Assembly: GCA_036383515.1 (NCBI GenBank)
Contig: DASVOE010000006.1
Location: 41,533-105,532 of the forward strand
Direction: 5' to 3'
Source of the DNA: CADEDV01 sp036383515
GTDB lineage: Bacteria > Bacteroidota > Bacteroidia > Chitinophagales > Chitinophagaceae
DNA length: 64,000 bases
This document shows positions 53,041 to 61,897 of the stretch, piece after piece (the first letter of the stretch is position 1; each line of letters starts with the position of its first letter). The notes under the pieces were generated by a model. It was not told the origin of the DNA. It did no database searches and worked only from the letters and a program-made list of their open reading frames with translations. A program made the position numbers and the translations under genes.

Positions 53041-53359
53041 TGGGGTTGCCAACCTTTTAAAGGTTGGCAACCCTTAATTTGAAGAAAACCGTATTTTTGA
53101 TAGATTGAGGTAAAACAGAGCGATTCCCGGCTGGTCCGGGAAAGTGAGGAGTGAATGAGCCTGATATGTTTGTCTATGATATTATAATTATGTCGACTGC
53201 GTTAATCCATACAATACATTGCAACTACTTCCTATTGCTGAATAGCGATATGAACGCTGAAGAGTGCGACGCAACGAATGTTTAATAGACATCCTGCAAC
53301 TGGGTTCATCTGTATTTACCTCTTATTTATTATTTACTAATATTTAATGACCATAATTC
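53041..53359. other. holB-ricT intergenic region with structured repeats
   Basis: This 319-bp gap has no convincing gene. It begins with a long perfect hairpin (53043-53073), followed by a second hairpin TTCCCGG/CCGGGAA near 53126-53145. The segment around 53250-53310 (GAAGAGTGCGACGCAACG and nearby) is notably less AT-rich than its surroundings. On the minus strand it can be read as a 26-residue ORF beginning MNPVAGCLLNIRC, which I do not trust as a gene. It may be a dispersed repeat. Confidence 0.4.
53043..53073 (+). repeat. Perfect 15-bp-stem hairpin after holB
   Basis: GGGTTGCCAACCTTT (53043-53057) mirrors AAAGGTTGGCAACCC (53059-53073) around one base. It starts two bases after the holB stop and could act as a terminator, although only two T residues follow at once. 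The sequence may also be a dispersed palindrome of this genome. Confidence 0.6.
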
Positions 53360-54772
53360 ATGGGCTGTAGTAATTGCGGTACCGCCACGGGCGGCAAACC
53401 AGGCGGATGTAAGAGTAATGGCGGATGCAGTACCGGCGGATGTAACCGTATGAACACCCACGACTGGCTGCGCAACCTGCCGGTGGCCGATATTGCCAGC
53501 GCCTGCAAAGTGGTGGAAGTGAGCTTTAATAAAGGAACCCGTAAAGATTTTTTTCGCAACCCCACCTTACAACCTTTTGAAAAAGGTGAACTGATAGCAG
53601 TGGAAGGGGTGAGTGGTTTTGATGTGGGTGAAATTTCACTGACCGGGGAAATCGTTCGCCTGCAGATGAAGAAGCGGAATGTGAAAGAAGACAACCCGGA
53701 GATGAAAAAGATATTACGGCCGGCGACAGACCGTGATATAGATATGATGAAACAAAACAAAGCCCGTGAACCGGAAGCAGTGATTCGCAGTCGGGCTATT
53801 GCCAAACAACTAAACCTGGATATGAAGATTAGCCAGGTGGAGATGCAGGCCGACGGACGTAAAGCCACTTTTTTTTATATCGCTGATGGCCGTGTTGATT
53901 TCAGGGAACTGATAAAAGTATATGCTTCGGAATTTAAAGTGAAAGTGGAAATGCGCCAGATCGGTGCCAGGCAGGAAGCCGGTAAAGTAGGTGGCATTGG
54001 CAGTTGCGGCCGTGAATTATGTTGCAGTAGCTGGCTTACTGATTTTAAATCGGTGAATACAGCAGCAGCCCGTTACCAGAATCTTTCTATTAATCAAACA
54101 AAATTGAGCGGACAGTGTGGCCGTTTGAAATGCTGTTTGAATTATGAACTCGATACTTATTTAGATGCACTGCAACATTTCCCGGAAAACTGTGATGTGC
54201 TGCAGGTAGCAAAAGGCAATGCCTTCCTGATCAAAAAAGATATTTTTAAAAACCTGATGTGGTATACACTGCCCGATAGTTCTAAACACTACCCGGTAAC
54301 CATTGAAAGAGTTAGAAAAATTAAAACACTGAACCAGCAAGGCGTGATACCCGAAGAACTGGAAGCGGTAGACTTGTTAGCAACTAAATCAAAAGAAGTA
54401 GAACCACAGTTTGTAGAGCTGGTTGGACAAATCAGTTTGCAGAGCCTTGAAAAAGCTGATAAGAAACGTCGCAATCAACAACAGCAAAGACAACAGGGAC
54501 CAAGACCGCAACAACGCCAACAAGGAAACCAGGGACAAAATTCCCCGGACCGGCAGGCAGGTCCGAATCAGCAAAGAGGACAGCAGGACAGGCGTGGTAA
54601 CCAACAACGACCGAATAATAATCCCAATAGAAATCAACCCAGGGGACAAAACCCTGACCAGCAGGCAGGCCCTAATCAACCAAGAGATCGTCAGGGTGGT
54701 AATCAGCAACGACCTGATAATCCGAACAGGAATCAGCAAAGACCACCGAAGGGACCGGAGAAGAAGGATTAG
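53360..54772 (+). CDS. PSP1-domain protein RicT (YaaT-like) with disordered tail
   Basis: A 470-residue protein. The N-terminus is Cys/Gly-rich (MGCSNCGTATGGKPGGC). The PSP1 domain (about residues 50-300) has GTRKDFFRN, VKVEMRQIGARQEA, the metal/Fe-S candidate GSCGRELCCSSW and GQCGRLKCCLNYEL. Residues 380-470 are a low-complexity Gln/Arg/Gly/Asn/Pro tail containing two tandem units of about 35 residues. In Bacillus, RicT is part of an RNase Y-associated complex. It is encoded after holB. Confidence 0.88.
   Translation: MGCSNCGTATGGKPGGCKSNGGCSTGGCNRMNTHDWLRNLPVADIASACKVVEVSFNKGTRKDFFRNPTLQPFEKGELIAVEGVSGFDVGEISLTGEIVRLQMKKRNVKEDNPEMKKILRPATDRDIDMMKQNKAREPEAVIRSRAIAKQLNLDMKISQVEMQADGRKATFFYIADGRVDFRELIKVYASEFKVKVEMRQIGARQEAGKVGGIGSCGRELCCSSWLTDFKSVNTAAARYQNLSINQTKLSGQCGRLKCCLNYELDTYLDALQHFPENCDVLQVAKGNAFLIKKDIFKNLMWYTLPDSSKHYPVTIERVRKIKTLNQQGVIPEELEAVDLLATKSKEVEPQFVELVGQISLQSLEKADKKRRNQQQQRQQGPRPQQRQQGNQGQNSPDRQAGPNQQRGQQDRRGNQQRPNNNPNRNQPRGQNPDQQAGPNQPRDRQGGNQQRPDNPNRNQQRPPKGPEKKD
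54548..54757 (+). repeat. Tandem duplication coding the RicT tail
   Basis: Two in-frame units, starting at 54548 and 54656, encode DRQAGPNQQRGQ... and DQQAGPNQPRDRQ..., each continuing through GNQQRP and NPNRNQ. The units correspond to residues 397-432 and from 433 on. The DNA is similar enough to indicate internal duplication. Confidence 0.7.
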
Positions 54773-54801
54773 AAATTGATAAAAATAAAAATTTAATCCC
54801 T

Positions 54802-57732
54802 CTAAATTCCTAATGCTTTATAGATAGCATCCTGTATTTTCCCTCTCACACCCAACGAAGAAAGTTTAGGATTATCTCTGGTTGGATACACCCTGTTGGA
54901 TAGAAAAATATAAACGATATCATATTTCGGATCAACCCATACACAAGTGCCGGTAAAACCAGTGTGACCAAAAGTTTGAGGTGACGCTAATGCAGAAGGG
55001 TAAGGATCTTTCCGGATCTTATTATCTTTTTCCGGTTTATCAAAACCATATCCCCGACGACTGACCTTGCTATGATAAGCAGTGAAGTAGTTGATTGTTT
55101 CTTCTTTTAAATATCGTTCGCCGTTGAACTCCCCACCGTTCAATAACATCTGGTATAACATGGACAGGTCATAAGCATCAGAAAATAATCCCGCATGACC
55201 TGCTACACCACCAAACATGGAAGCTCCTTCATCATGCACATCACCCTGCGTGGTTTGCCGGCGAAAATGTTTTTCTGTTTCCGTTGGAACGATCATATCC
55301 ACTGCAAACCGGTTACGGGGTTTGAAACCGGTGGTTTGCATACCCATTGGGCTGTAAAATGTTTTTTGAACATACTCATTCAGCGGCATACCGGATAGCT
55401 GCTCTACGATTTTCCCTAAAAAGATAAAGTCATTATCACTATACACATATTTGTTTTGTGGTCCCAGCGGGCTTTTTAAAATGCGGCTGAACATGGTATC
55501 ATTCCAGTCATTACGCAAATAAATATTCTCTGCTACACGAATGGAATAACCCGGCGTTTGTTTATTGCTATAAAAAGCAGGGTTAGGAATACCTGTGGCC
55601 GAATCAATGGTTTCTTTATAAAAGGGAATGAAGGGCGTCAACCCTGCCTGGTGTAATAAAATCTCGCTGATCTCCAGGTTCGCTTTATCCGTGCCTTTTA
55701 CCCAGGGCAAATAATCACCCAATTTTTTGGTAAGACTGAGCTTACCCTGTTCATATAATTTCATTACGGCTACCGTAGTCGCCGATACCTTGGTAACAGA
55801 AGCCAGGTCAAAAATGCTTTCAAAAGTTACCGCAGGTGATGGCTCATATTCATAGTGTCCAAATGCTTTATCATAGATGATCTCACCCTTATGAACGGCC
55901 AGCACTACACAACCGGGAAATGCTTTCTGAGCAATCGCATCATTCACGATAGAATCTATCTCATTCAATTTATTAAAAGCAACAGAAGGCCGTTCTGTGT
56001 TATTGTAAACAATACCATCTCCCTGTTTGAAATTGCATACCCTGATCGGCAAAGTACCCGTAGCTTTTAATTTTCCTTCCAGCATATCAGCGGCCACTTC
56101 CTGTGTTATGTTATCATCCTGGTAGCAGGCAACCAGTGTATTGGCATCACAAAAATTTTGCGTGGCCAGCACATTACCAAAAACAAAAGTCTGTGTTTTG
56201 ATAAAGTTGAGTTTTTTATACAGATCAATAGCAGCAGGGCTGATCATGTAATTATTGGCAGGACGGTTACTGAAATCATGAATGCCTATAATGATTGCAT
56301 CATACTTGCCATCTTTAGGAACAGCTTTTAAAATTTCCTCCGCTTTATCCGTACTGTCCTTATAAGAAAATAAGAATACGTCAGCGCCCAGGTCGTCCTG
56401 TAAACGCTTGCCAAAACTGTTCAGTTCTTTAGCGCCTATCCCTATATAAGCGATTTTTCCTGCCTGTCCGGCTGATAGGTTTTCTTTCTTTAATGGAAAG
56501 TTTGCATAATCGGTACGTGAAGCTGAATTTTTTGCGAGTGAAAGGACGGTGATCGTTTTTTGCGCCACTTCTCTTCTGATAGCATCTGTCTTTGCATTGA
56601 GATCGGCTAGCAGGTTGTTCAGTTCAATTGGTTTCCATTGATTCAAACCCAATTTATATTTTGATGCCAGCACTTTTTTCACTTTCGCATTGATATCATC
56701 CCAGCTCAGTTGTTTATCGGCTATCGCTTTTTTAATGGCTTCAATAGATTCGCCGACACTTTCCGGTAAACACAACATATCATTACCGGCGATCAATGCT
56801 TCTACGGAAATAGTGCCACCGGGAAAATATTTTGCCACGCCCTTCATCTCTAATGCATCTGTAAATGTCAGTCCTTTGTATCCAAGATCATTTCGCAGTA
56901 AATTGGTAACATTATTTTTTGAAATAGAAGTGGCTTTGTTGGCTGTAGTATCAATAGCCGGAATATAAAGGTGAGCAATCATTACACTACCCACTCCGGC
57001 ATCAAAGATGGCCCGGAAGGGTATCAACTCCATAGAATCCAGTTGGGCCCTGCTTTTATTGATCACCGGCAAATCCAAATGAGAATCCACATCCACATCA
57101 CCATGACCGGGAAAATGTTTGGCGCAGGCCATGATGCCTGCATCCTGCATACCCTTCATATATGCTACACCAAATGCAGCCACTTTGTATTTGTCTTCTC
57201 CAAATGAACGATAACCAATAACAGGATTATTGGGGTTGTTATTGACATCCACTACAGGTGCATAGTTCACCTGCACACCGATCCTTTTACATTGTTCTCC
57301 TACTGCTAATCCCATTCTATACACCAGGTTCTCATCATTCATGGCACCTAATGTAAGCTGGTAAGGAAATTTAGTGACGCTGTCCAACCGCATGCCCAAT
57401 CCCCATTCACCATCGATCGTCATCATCAGCGGTGTTTTGGCAATACTTTGATAATAGTTGGTAAGATTAGCTTGTCTTACCGGGCCGCCCTGGAAAAAAC
57501 ACAACGCACCCACATTATATTTTTGAATATCGCTGACTACTTTAGCTACCTGATCAGGACCTAAATTAGAATGAGCCCTGATTACCATCAATTGAGCAAT
57601 TCTTTCATCTTCGCTAAGGCTGTTAAAAACACTATCTGTCCATTGCTGTGCCGATAATTTGCTTTTGTATTGGGCAAACAACAGGGACTCCTGGATAAAC
57701 AATATAACTACCAGTAAAATGTATTTCTTCAT
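54802..57732 (-). CDS. NagZ-like GH3 beta-N-acetylhexosaminidase fused to serine beta-lactamase domain
   Basis: A 976-residue exported fusion; signal peptide ends QESLLFAQ. The GH3 domain (about 40-390) has MTIDGEWGLGMRLDSV, GVQVNYAPVVDVNNNP, ACAKHFPGHGDVDVDSHLDLP with the NagZ His-Asp dyad, and the nucleophile Asp in TFTDALEMKGV. A GH3 C-terminal-like domain follows. The last 380 residues are a class C beta-lactamase/DD-peptidase-like fold with SVTK (nucleophile Ser, Lys), YSDN and GHTGFTG. Together they suggest peptidoglycan turnover in the periplasm. It is convergent with ricT. Confidence 0.92.
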   Translation of the reverse strand: MKKYILLVVILFIQESLLFAQYKSKLSAQQWTDSVFNSLSEDERIAQLMVIRAHSNLGPDQVAKVVSDIQKYNVGALCFFQGGPVRQANLTNYYQSIAKTPLMMTIDGEWGLGMRLDSVTKFPYQLTLGAMNDENLVYRMGLAVGEQCKRIGVQVNYAPVVDVNNNPNNPVIGYRSFGEDKYKVAAFGVAYMKGMQDAGIMACAKHFPGHGDVDVDSHLDLPVINKSRAQLDSMELIPFRAIFDAGVGSVMIAHLYIPAIDTTANKATSISKNNVTNLLRNDLGYKGLTFTDALEMKGVAKYFPGGTISVEALIAGNDMLCLPESVGESIEAIKKAIADKQLSWDDINAKVKKVLASKYKLGLNQWKPIELNNLLADLNAKTDAIRREVAQKTITVLSLAKNSASRTDYANFPLKKENLSAGQAGKIAYIGIGAKELNSFGKRLQDDLGADVFLFSYKDSTDKAEEILKAVPKDGKYDAIIIGIHDFSNRPANNYMISPAAIDLYKKLNFIKTQTFVFGNVLATQNFCDANTLVACYQDDNITQEVAADMLEGKLKATGTLPIRVCNFKQGDGIVYNNTERPSVAFNKLNEIDSIVNDAIAQKAFPGCVVLAVHKGEIIYDKAFGHYEYEPSPAVTFESIFDLASVTKVSATTVAVMKLYEQGKLSLTKKLGDYLPWVKGTDKANLEISEILLHQAGLTPFIPFYKETIDSATGIPNPAFYSNKQTPGYSIRVAENIYLRNDWNDTMFSRILKSPLGPQNKYVYSDNDFIFLGKIVEQLSGMPLNEYVQKTFYSPMGMQTTGFKPRNRFAVDMIVPTETEKHFRRQTTQGDVHDEGASMFGGVAGHAGLFSDAYDLSMLYQMLLNGGEFNGERYLKEETINYFTAYHSKVSRRGYGFDKPEKDNKIRKDPYPSALASPQTFGHTGFTGTCVWVDPKYDIVYIFLSNRVYPTRDNPKLSSLGVRGKIQDAIYKALGI

Positions 57733-57920
57733 AAAATTTATTAATGCAGCACAAGTTAAAACAATCATTGTTTCAGCTATGTTATTGTGCCCAGCAATTT
57801 GCTGCAAAAAACAATTAAATCCGAAACCTGGGCATAGTTACCAGGAACATTAAAAACAATGCTTTGTGACCCTATAGGAAACACTTTTGAGCCGGGTTCC
57901 GGCTTCCTTCTCTATTGTCT

Positions 57921-57928
57921 TACATTTG
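57921..57928 (+). promoter_or_regulatory. Perfect -7 element before mutL
   Basis: TACATTTG is a perfect TAnnTTTG, 18 bp before the GTG start of mutL at 57947. No -33 TTTG is found at the standard distance; TTTG at 57886-57889 is too far upstream. Confidence 0.5.
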
Positions 57929-57946
57929 TAGTTAATTTTTTTTGTT

Positions 57947-59794
57947 GTGCCTGATAAGATTCTTCTACTACCCGATAATATTGCCAACCAGATAGCAGCT
58001 GGTGAAGTGATTCAGCGGCCAGCGAGTGCCGTCAAGGAATTGCTGGAAAATGCGGTTGATGCCAGCGCTACGGTGATTAAATTGATCATTAATGATGCGG
58101 GCAAATCGCTGATCCAGGTAATAGATAATGGCAGCGGCATGAGTGAAACAGATGCCCGCATGTGCTTTGAACGACATGCCACCTCCAAGATCAAAAACAT
58201 TGATGACCTTTTTCATATCAAAACAATGGGGTTTCGTGGAGAGGCATTGGCTTCTATTGCTGCGGTAGCACAGGTGGAATTAAAAACGAAAAGACAAGAT
58301 GACGAAACCGGTGTTTATCTTGAAATAGAAAACAGCATTGTAAAAAAACAAGAACCTATTGCTACACCAACCGGCACCAGCATTGCAATGAAAAATCTTT
58401 TCTTCAATGTTCCTGCCCGTCGGAATTTTTTAAAAAGTAATGCGGCCGAAATGCGGCACATTGTCGATGAGTTTACAAGAGTGGCCATGTCATTCCCTGA
58501 AATTCTTTTTACCCTTAGCAGTAATGGCCAACAATTATTTCACCTCGAAGCAGGAAGTTTAAAGCAACGCATCGTTCAATTGCTCGGTAATAATTACAAT
58601 GCAAAGTTGGTAACGGTAAAAGAAGATACCGACTACATGAATGTGTATGGCTTTGTGGGCAAACCCGAAACAGCGAAGAAAACAAGGGGCGATCAATATT
58701 TTTTTGTCAATAACCGGTTTATCAAAAGTGCTTACCTGAATCATGCAGTGATGAATGCCTACCAGGAAATGATCACTTCCGATAGTTTCCCGATGTATGT
58801 ATTGTTTATTGATCTTGATCCCACGCAGGTAGATGTGAATGTGCATCCCACCAAGCAGGAGATCAAGTTTGAAGACGAAAAAATAATTTATGCTTTTGTG
58901 CAGGCAGCGATTAAACATGCACTGGCACAATTTAGTGTAACACCCACCTTGGATTTTGACCTGGATGCTTCTATTCAACAATTATCTTCCATTCAACAGC
59001 CATTTACCGAAGAAAAAAAATCAGCGGCAGCTTCTGGTTCTATTTTCAAAGGGTTTACTCAAAAAAACCAGGCGCATTTTATTGATTCCGATAAGAAAGG
59101 GGAGTTAAAACATTGGAGAGAATTTTATGAGAGCCCGGAGAATAAAGTCGGAAGCCCGGAGTCCAATTCCAATAGCGGGAATGTTCCTCTCTCCACTCAC
59201 CGCTCACCACTCACTATTCATGATGATGCCGAACTTACCCAACTTCTCAATACCTATATCATCATTCCTTCAAAAAATAATTTTCTTCTTGTGCATCAGC
59301 AGGCAGCGCATGAACGAGTGTTGTATGATCACATGAAAGCGGCCAGCAAGGATAAACCGGTGGCTACGCAACATAGTATGTTTCCTTCCACGCTTGAATT
59401 AACGACAAGCGATGCTGTATTACTGGAAGAATTAATGAGCGATCTGCAACAACTCGGTTATATAATAGAACCTTTTGGTAAAAACACTTTTGTGATACAG
59501 GGTACCCCTGCCGATGTGGAAGCGGGCAATGAAAAGCATGTAATAGATATACTGCTTGAACAATACAAACATTTTAATACGGATGTAAAATTTTCAAAAC
59601 GGGAAAAATTGATTCGTTCACTTGCCCGTCAGCAATCCATTAAACCCGGCACCCGCCTTACCGAAAGAGAAATGCGGCAATTAGTAAATGATTTGTTTGC
59701 CTGCGAACAACCCAACACCACGGCCGATGGCAACCCCACTTATTTAGAATTTAAGCAGGATCAGTTGGAAAGGATGTTTAAAGGTTCGCTCTGA
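57947..59794 (+). CDS. mutL: DNA mismatch repair protein MutL
   Basis: A 615-residue GHKL ATPase that couples mismatch recognition by MutS to strand removal. The N-terminus is PDKILLLPDNIANQIAAGEVIQRPASA, then ELLENAVDAS, DNGSGM, TMGFRGEALASIA, and NHAVMNAYQEM. The start codon is GTG; no ATG fits the conserved N-terminus. A low-complexity linker (about 385-425) joins the C-terminal dimerisation domain, where the endonuclease motif DQHAxxExxxxE reads HQQAAHERVLYD. The Cys-containing ACEQPNTTADGNP block is near the end. The size is normal. Confidence 0.96.
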   Translation: MPDKILLLPDNIANQIAAGEVIQRPASAVKELLENAVDASATVIKLIINDAGKSLIQVIDNGSGMSETDARMCFERHATSKIKNIDDLFHIKTMGFRGEALASIAAVAQVELKTKRQDDETGVYLEIENSIVKKQEPIATPTGTSIAMKNLFFNVPARRNFLKSNAAEMRHIVDEFTRVAMSFPEILFTLSSNGQQLFHLEAGSLKQRIVQLLGNNYNAKLVTVKEDTDYMNVYGFVGKPETAKKTRGDQYFFVNNRFIKSAYLNHAVMNAYQEMITSDSFPMYVLFIDLDPTQVDVNVHPTKQEIKFEDEKIIYAFVQAAIKHALAQFSVTPTLDFDLDASIQQLSSIQQPFTEEKKSAAASGSIFKGFTQKNQAHFIDSDKKGELKHWREFYESPENKVGSPESNSNSGNVPLSTHRSPLTIHDDAELTQLLNTYIIIPSKNNFLLVHQQAAHERVLYDHMKAASKDKPVATQHSMFPSTLELTTSDAVLLEELMSDLQQLGYIIEPFGKNTFVIQGTPADVEAGNEKHVIDILLEQYKHFNTDVKFSKREKLIRSLARQQSIKPGTRLTEREMRQLVNDLFACEQPNTTADGNPTYLEFKQDQLERMFKGSL

Positions 59795-59824
59795 CTTCTC
59801 TAAATGTAGAATATCCCGGAGATT

Positions 59825-61285
59825 TTATTTTTCTTTCGATCTCCATAGTTGGTAGCGAAGAAACACCTGCACCGACTGGCTTCTTTCCTTTTGCTGGCTG
59901 CCACCCGGTAATGTAAATTGAATGTAAGGTTGCAAACCAAATGTATACCGGGCACCCAATGAAAACCGTTTCCATTGATACTGCGTTTCAATAACTCCCA
60001 GCCAATATGATTTTTTAAATTCAGTAGCGGAATCAATACTCTCTCTTACAACCACTTTACTCACCACTGTATCCTGCTGCGATAAGTTATCTCTTATTGC
60101 AACAGCTTTTTCTGAAACAAGACCAAAAAATTTATTCCATTGAATTCCGGCGCCTACTGACCAACTGGACAGTACGATATAATTAAATGTAAGTGGTAAC
60201 TGGTGGTAATATGTCTTTTTCAATTTGGAAGAGGTGACAGTGCTAATGGCTGGGTTCTGCCCGGTATCAGGAACGATTTTTTGCCTGTATTCAAACTCCT
60301 TTATGTATTGAGGCGCTCCATACCGGAATTCCGCTTGCGCAAACCATCTGTCTTTTTTGTTTACCCGGAAATAAACAGATGGAATATAGTCAGCAATACT
60401 TCCTTTCCGCCCCAGTGAATTATAAGGAGTGAGTTCTTGCCCTGCAATAGGAAGTTGCTGGTGCATGGCAATGCCTGCTGAAAAGAAGATAGATCTTTTT
60501 ATCGAGGTGTCTTTTTTTACAACTGGGTTTACTATTGCGTTATCTTTCTTTGGCTCTGTTTTGTGGAGTGAATCATTCTTTGAAGTAGTGATTACCGAAT
60601 CCATCTTCTTCAACAAGGAGCTATCCTTCAACTTTGCTACCAGATCTGCTTTGTTGGCTATAGGCTGATGTTTGTCCTCCGTGACCTGCTGAACAAGGTT
60701 TGTATCCTGCATTTTGTTTGTTTGCTTTTTGACAGGCTGTTGTTGCTCTTTGTCTTTTATGAGCCGACTATCAATTTTTTTAGATGCGTTTTTCCGTGAT
60801 GGCCGGATTACGGCTATTTCAAATTGTTCTTTTATTTTTTCGGTTGTTTTTATCCTGTTACTATTTTCTCTCTTTACAACTTCATTTCCCCGGACACTAT
60901 CTTTATTTACCTGAACAGGTATTGGCTCCTGCTGTGTTTGTTGTCCGGGTGTTTCATTTGTTCCTATCACCATTGTATCACCTGTATCATCTGTATTTAT
61001 TTTACCTGCGCTATTCTTATTTTGTTTTTCAGTTTCTATTTCTCCCTTTATTGTTTTACTATAGAACCATTCGTGTGGTTTTAAAAACCACCAGCCTGTT
61101 GCCAGCAATACCAGCAACAGTAATCCCCATAGCATACAGCCCTGCCTCCACCAAACAATGACTCCATCATCGTCATCATCATCCAGCCTGCGTTTCATGT
61201 CTGCCCATGCCATGTTCTCATCCAGCAATGGCAATCCTTCCAATTGCTGTTGTAACTGTTCTTCGTATGGTAACCGTTCGTTCAT
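59825..61285 (-). CDS. Membrane-anchored protein with disordered linker and outer-membrane barrel-like C-terminus; putative anti-sigma partner
   Basis: A 486-residue protein. The cytoplasmic N-terminus (residues 1-45) contains LPLLDENMAWADMKRRL and a run of six Asp. A single transmembrane helix follows at about 48-68 (GCMLWGLLLLVLLATGWWF). Then comes a Lys/Asn/Gln/Asp-rich linker to about 265 and a C-terminal 220 residues of alternating beta-strands with aromatic residues (SVYFRVNKKDRWFAQAEFRYG; FSLGARYTFGLQPYIQFTLPGG) ending in VQVFLRYQLWR, resembling small outer-membrane barrels. It overlaps the sigma factor gene by four bases. An anti-sigma role is inferred from position. Confidence 0.65.
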   Translation of the reverse strand: MNERLPYEEQLQQQLEGLPLLDENMAWADMKRRLDDDDDDGVIVWWRQGCMLWGLLLLVLLATGWWFLKPHEWFYSKTIKGEIETEKQNKNSAGKINTDDTGDTMVIGTNETPGQQTQQEPIPVQVNKDSVRGNEVVKRENSNRIKTTEKIKEQFEIAVIRPSRKNASKKIDSRLIKDKEQQQPVKKQTNKMQDTNLVQQVTEDKHQPIANKADLVAKLKDSSLLKKMDSVITTSKNDSLHKTEPKKDNAIVNPVVKKDTSIKRSIFFSAGIAMHQQLPIAGQELTPYNSLGRKGSIADYIPSVYFRVNKKDRWFAQAEFRYGAPQYIKEFEYRQKIVPDTGQNPAISTVTSSKLKKTYYHQLPLTFNYIVLSSWSVGAGIQWNKFFGLVSEKAVAIRDNLSQQDTVVSKVVVRESIDSATEFKKSYWLGVIETQYQWKRFSLGARYTFGLQPYIQFTLPGGSQQKERSQSVQVFLRYQLWRSKEK

Positions 61286-61833
61286 AAACCTGTTTCCTGT
61301 TTACTAATTAAACGTTGTAAAATTTTTCTTGCTTCACTCAGGTGCCATTTGCTGGTGCCGTCGCTGATACTCATTAGTTGTGCGATCTCTTTATGATTAT
61401 ATCCTTCCATCACATACAAATTGAAAACGGCTTGCGTTGCTGGTGGTAATTGCCGCACCAGTTTCAGGATTTCCATAGCCGACATCTTTATAAATACGTC
61501 AGGCGGCAAGTCGATTACTGCCGCCTGATCCAATTCTGCCTGTACTATTTGCCCACTCTTTGCTTTAATAAAATCCAAACAACTATTTACGATGATAGTA
61601 CGGATCCAGGTGTACAATGTTGCCTTCTTGTTATCATACCGGTCTATGTTTTTATACACTTTATAAAACCCTGTGTTCAATACTTCCAATGCAGCTGTTT
61701 CATCCCGGGTGTAGCGGAGACAAAGGTTCATCATGGCCCTGTAGTAGCTTCTGTATAACTGCTCCTGGGCTTTGCGGTCTTTATTCCGGCAACCGCTGAT
61801 GATGCCATCTATGTTCTCCTGTTCGCTATTCAA
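61282..61833 (-). CDS. ECF-type RNA polymerase sigma factor
   Basis: A 183-residue sigma-70 family factor. Region 2 lies at about residues 20-85 (AQEQLYRSYYRAMMNLCLRYTRDETAALEVLNTGFYKVYKNI; TLYTWIRTIIVNSCLDF). Region 4 lies at about 125-178 (LPPATQAVFNLYVMEGYNHKEIAQLMSISDGTSKWHLSEARKILQ), with the helix-turn-helix. It lacks region 1 and 3, as ECF factors do. It is translationally coupled to the downstream membrane protein gene, probably its regulator. Confidence 0.92.
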   Translation of the reverse strand: MNSEQENIDGIISGCRNKDRKAQEQLYRSYYRAMMNLCLRYTRDETAALEVLNTGFYKVYKNIDRYDNKKATLYTWIRTIIVNSCLDFIKAKSGQIVQAELDQAAVIDLPPDVFIKMSAMEILKLVRQLPPATQAVFNLYVMEGYNHKEIAQLMSISDGTSKWHLSEARKILQRLISKQETGL

Positions 61834-61897
61834 TCAAGTTTCTTCCGTTTGTACTTTTAGTCGATCATTTTATTAAGTCAACTTCATTGGAATCCTA

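Noticed and set aside
53230..53310. 26-residue minus-strand ORF beginning MNPVAGCLLNIRC
   Set aside because: Too short, no ribosome-binding context, and located in a probable non-coding repeat.
53344..53868. 174-codon minus-strand ORF opposite ricT
   Set aside because: It is the complement of a well-conserved PSP1 gene, has hydrophobic low-complexity translation and no family match.
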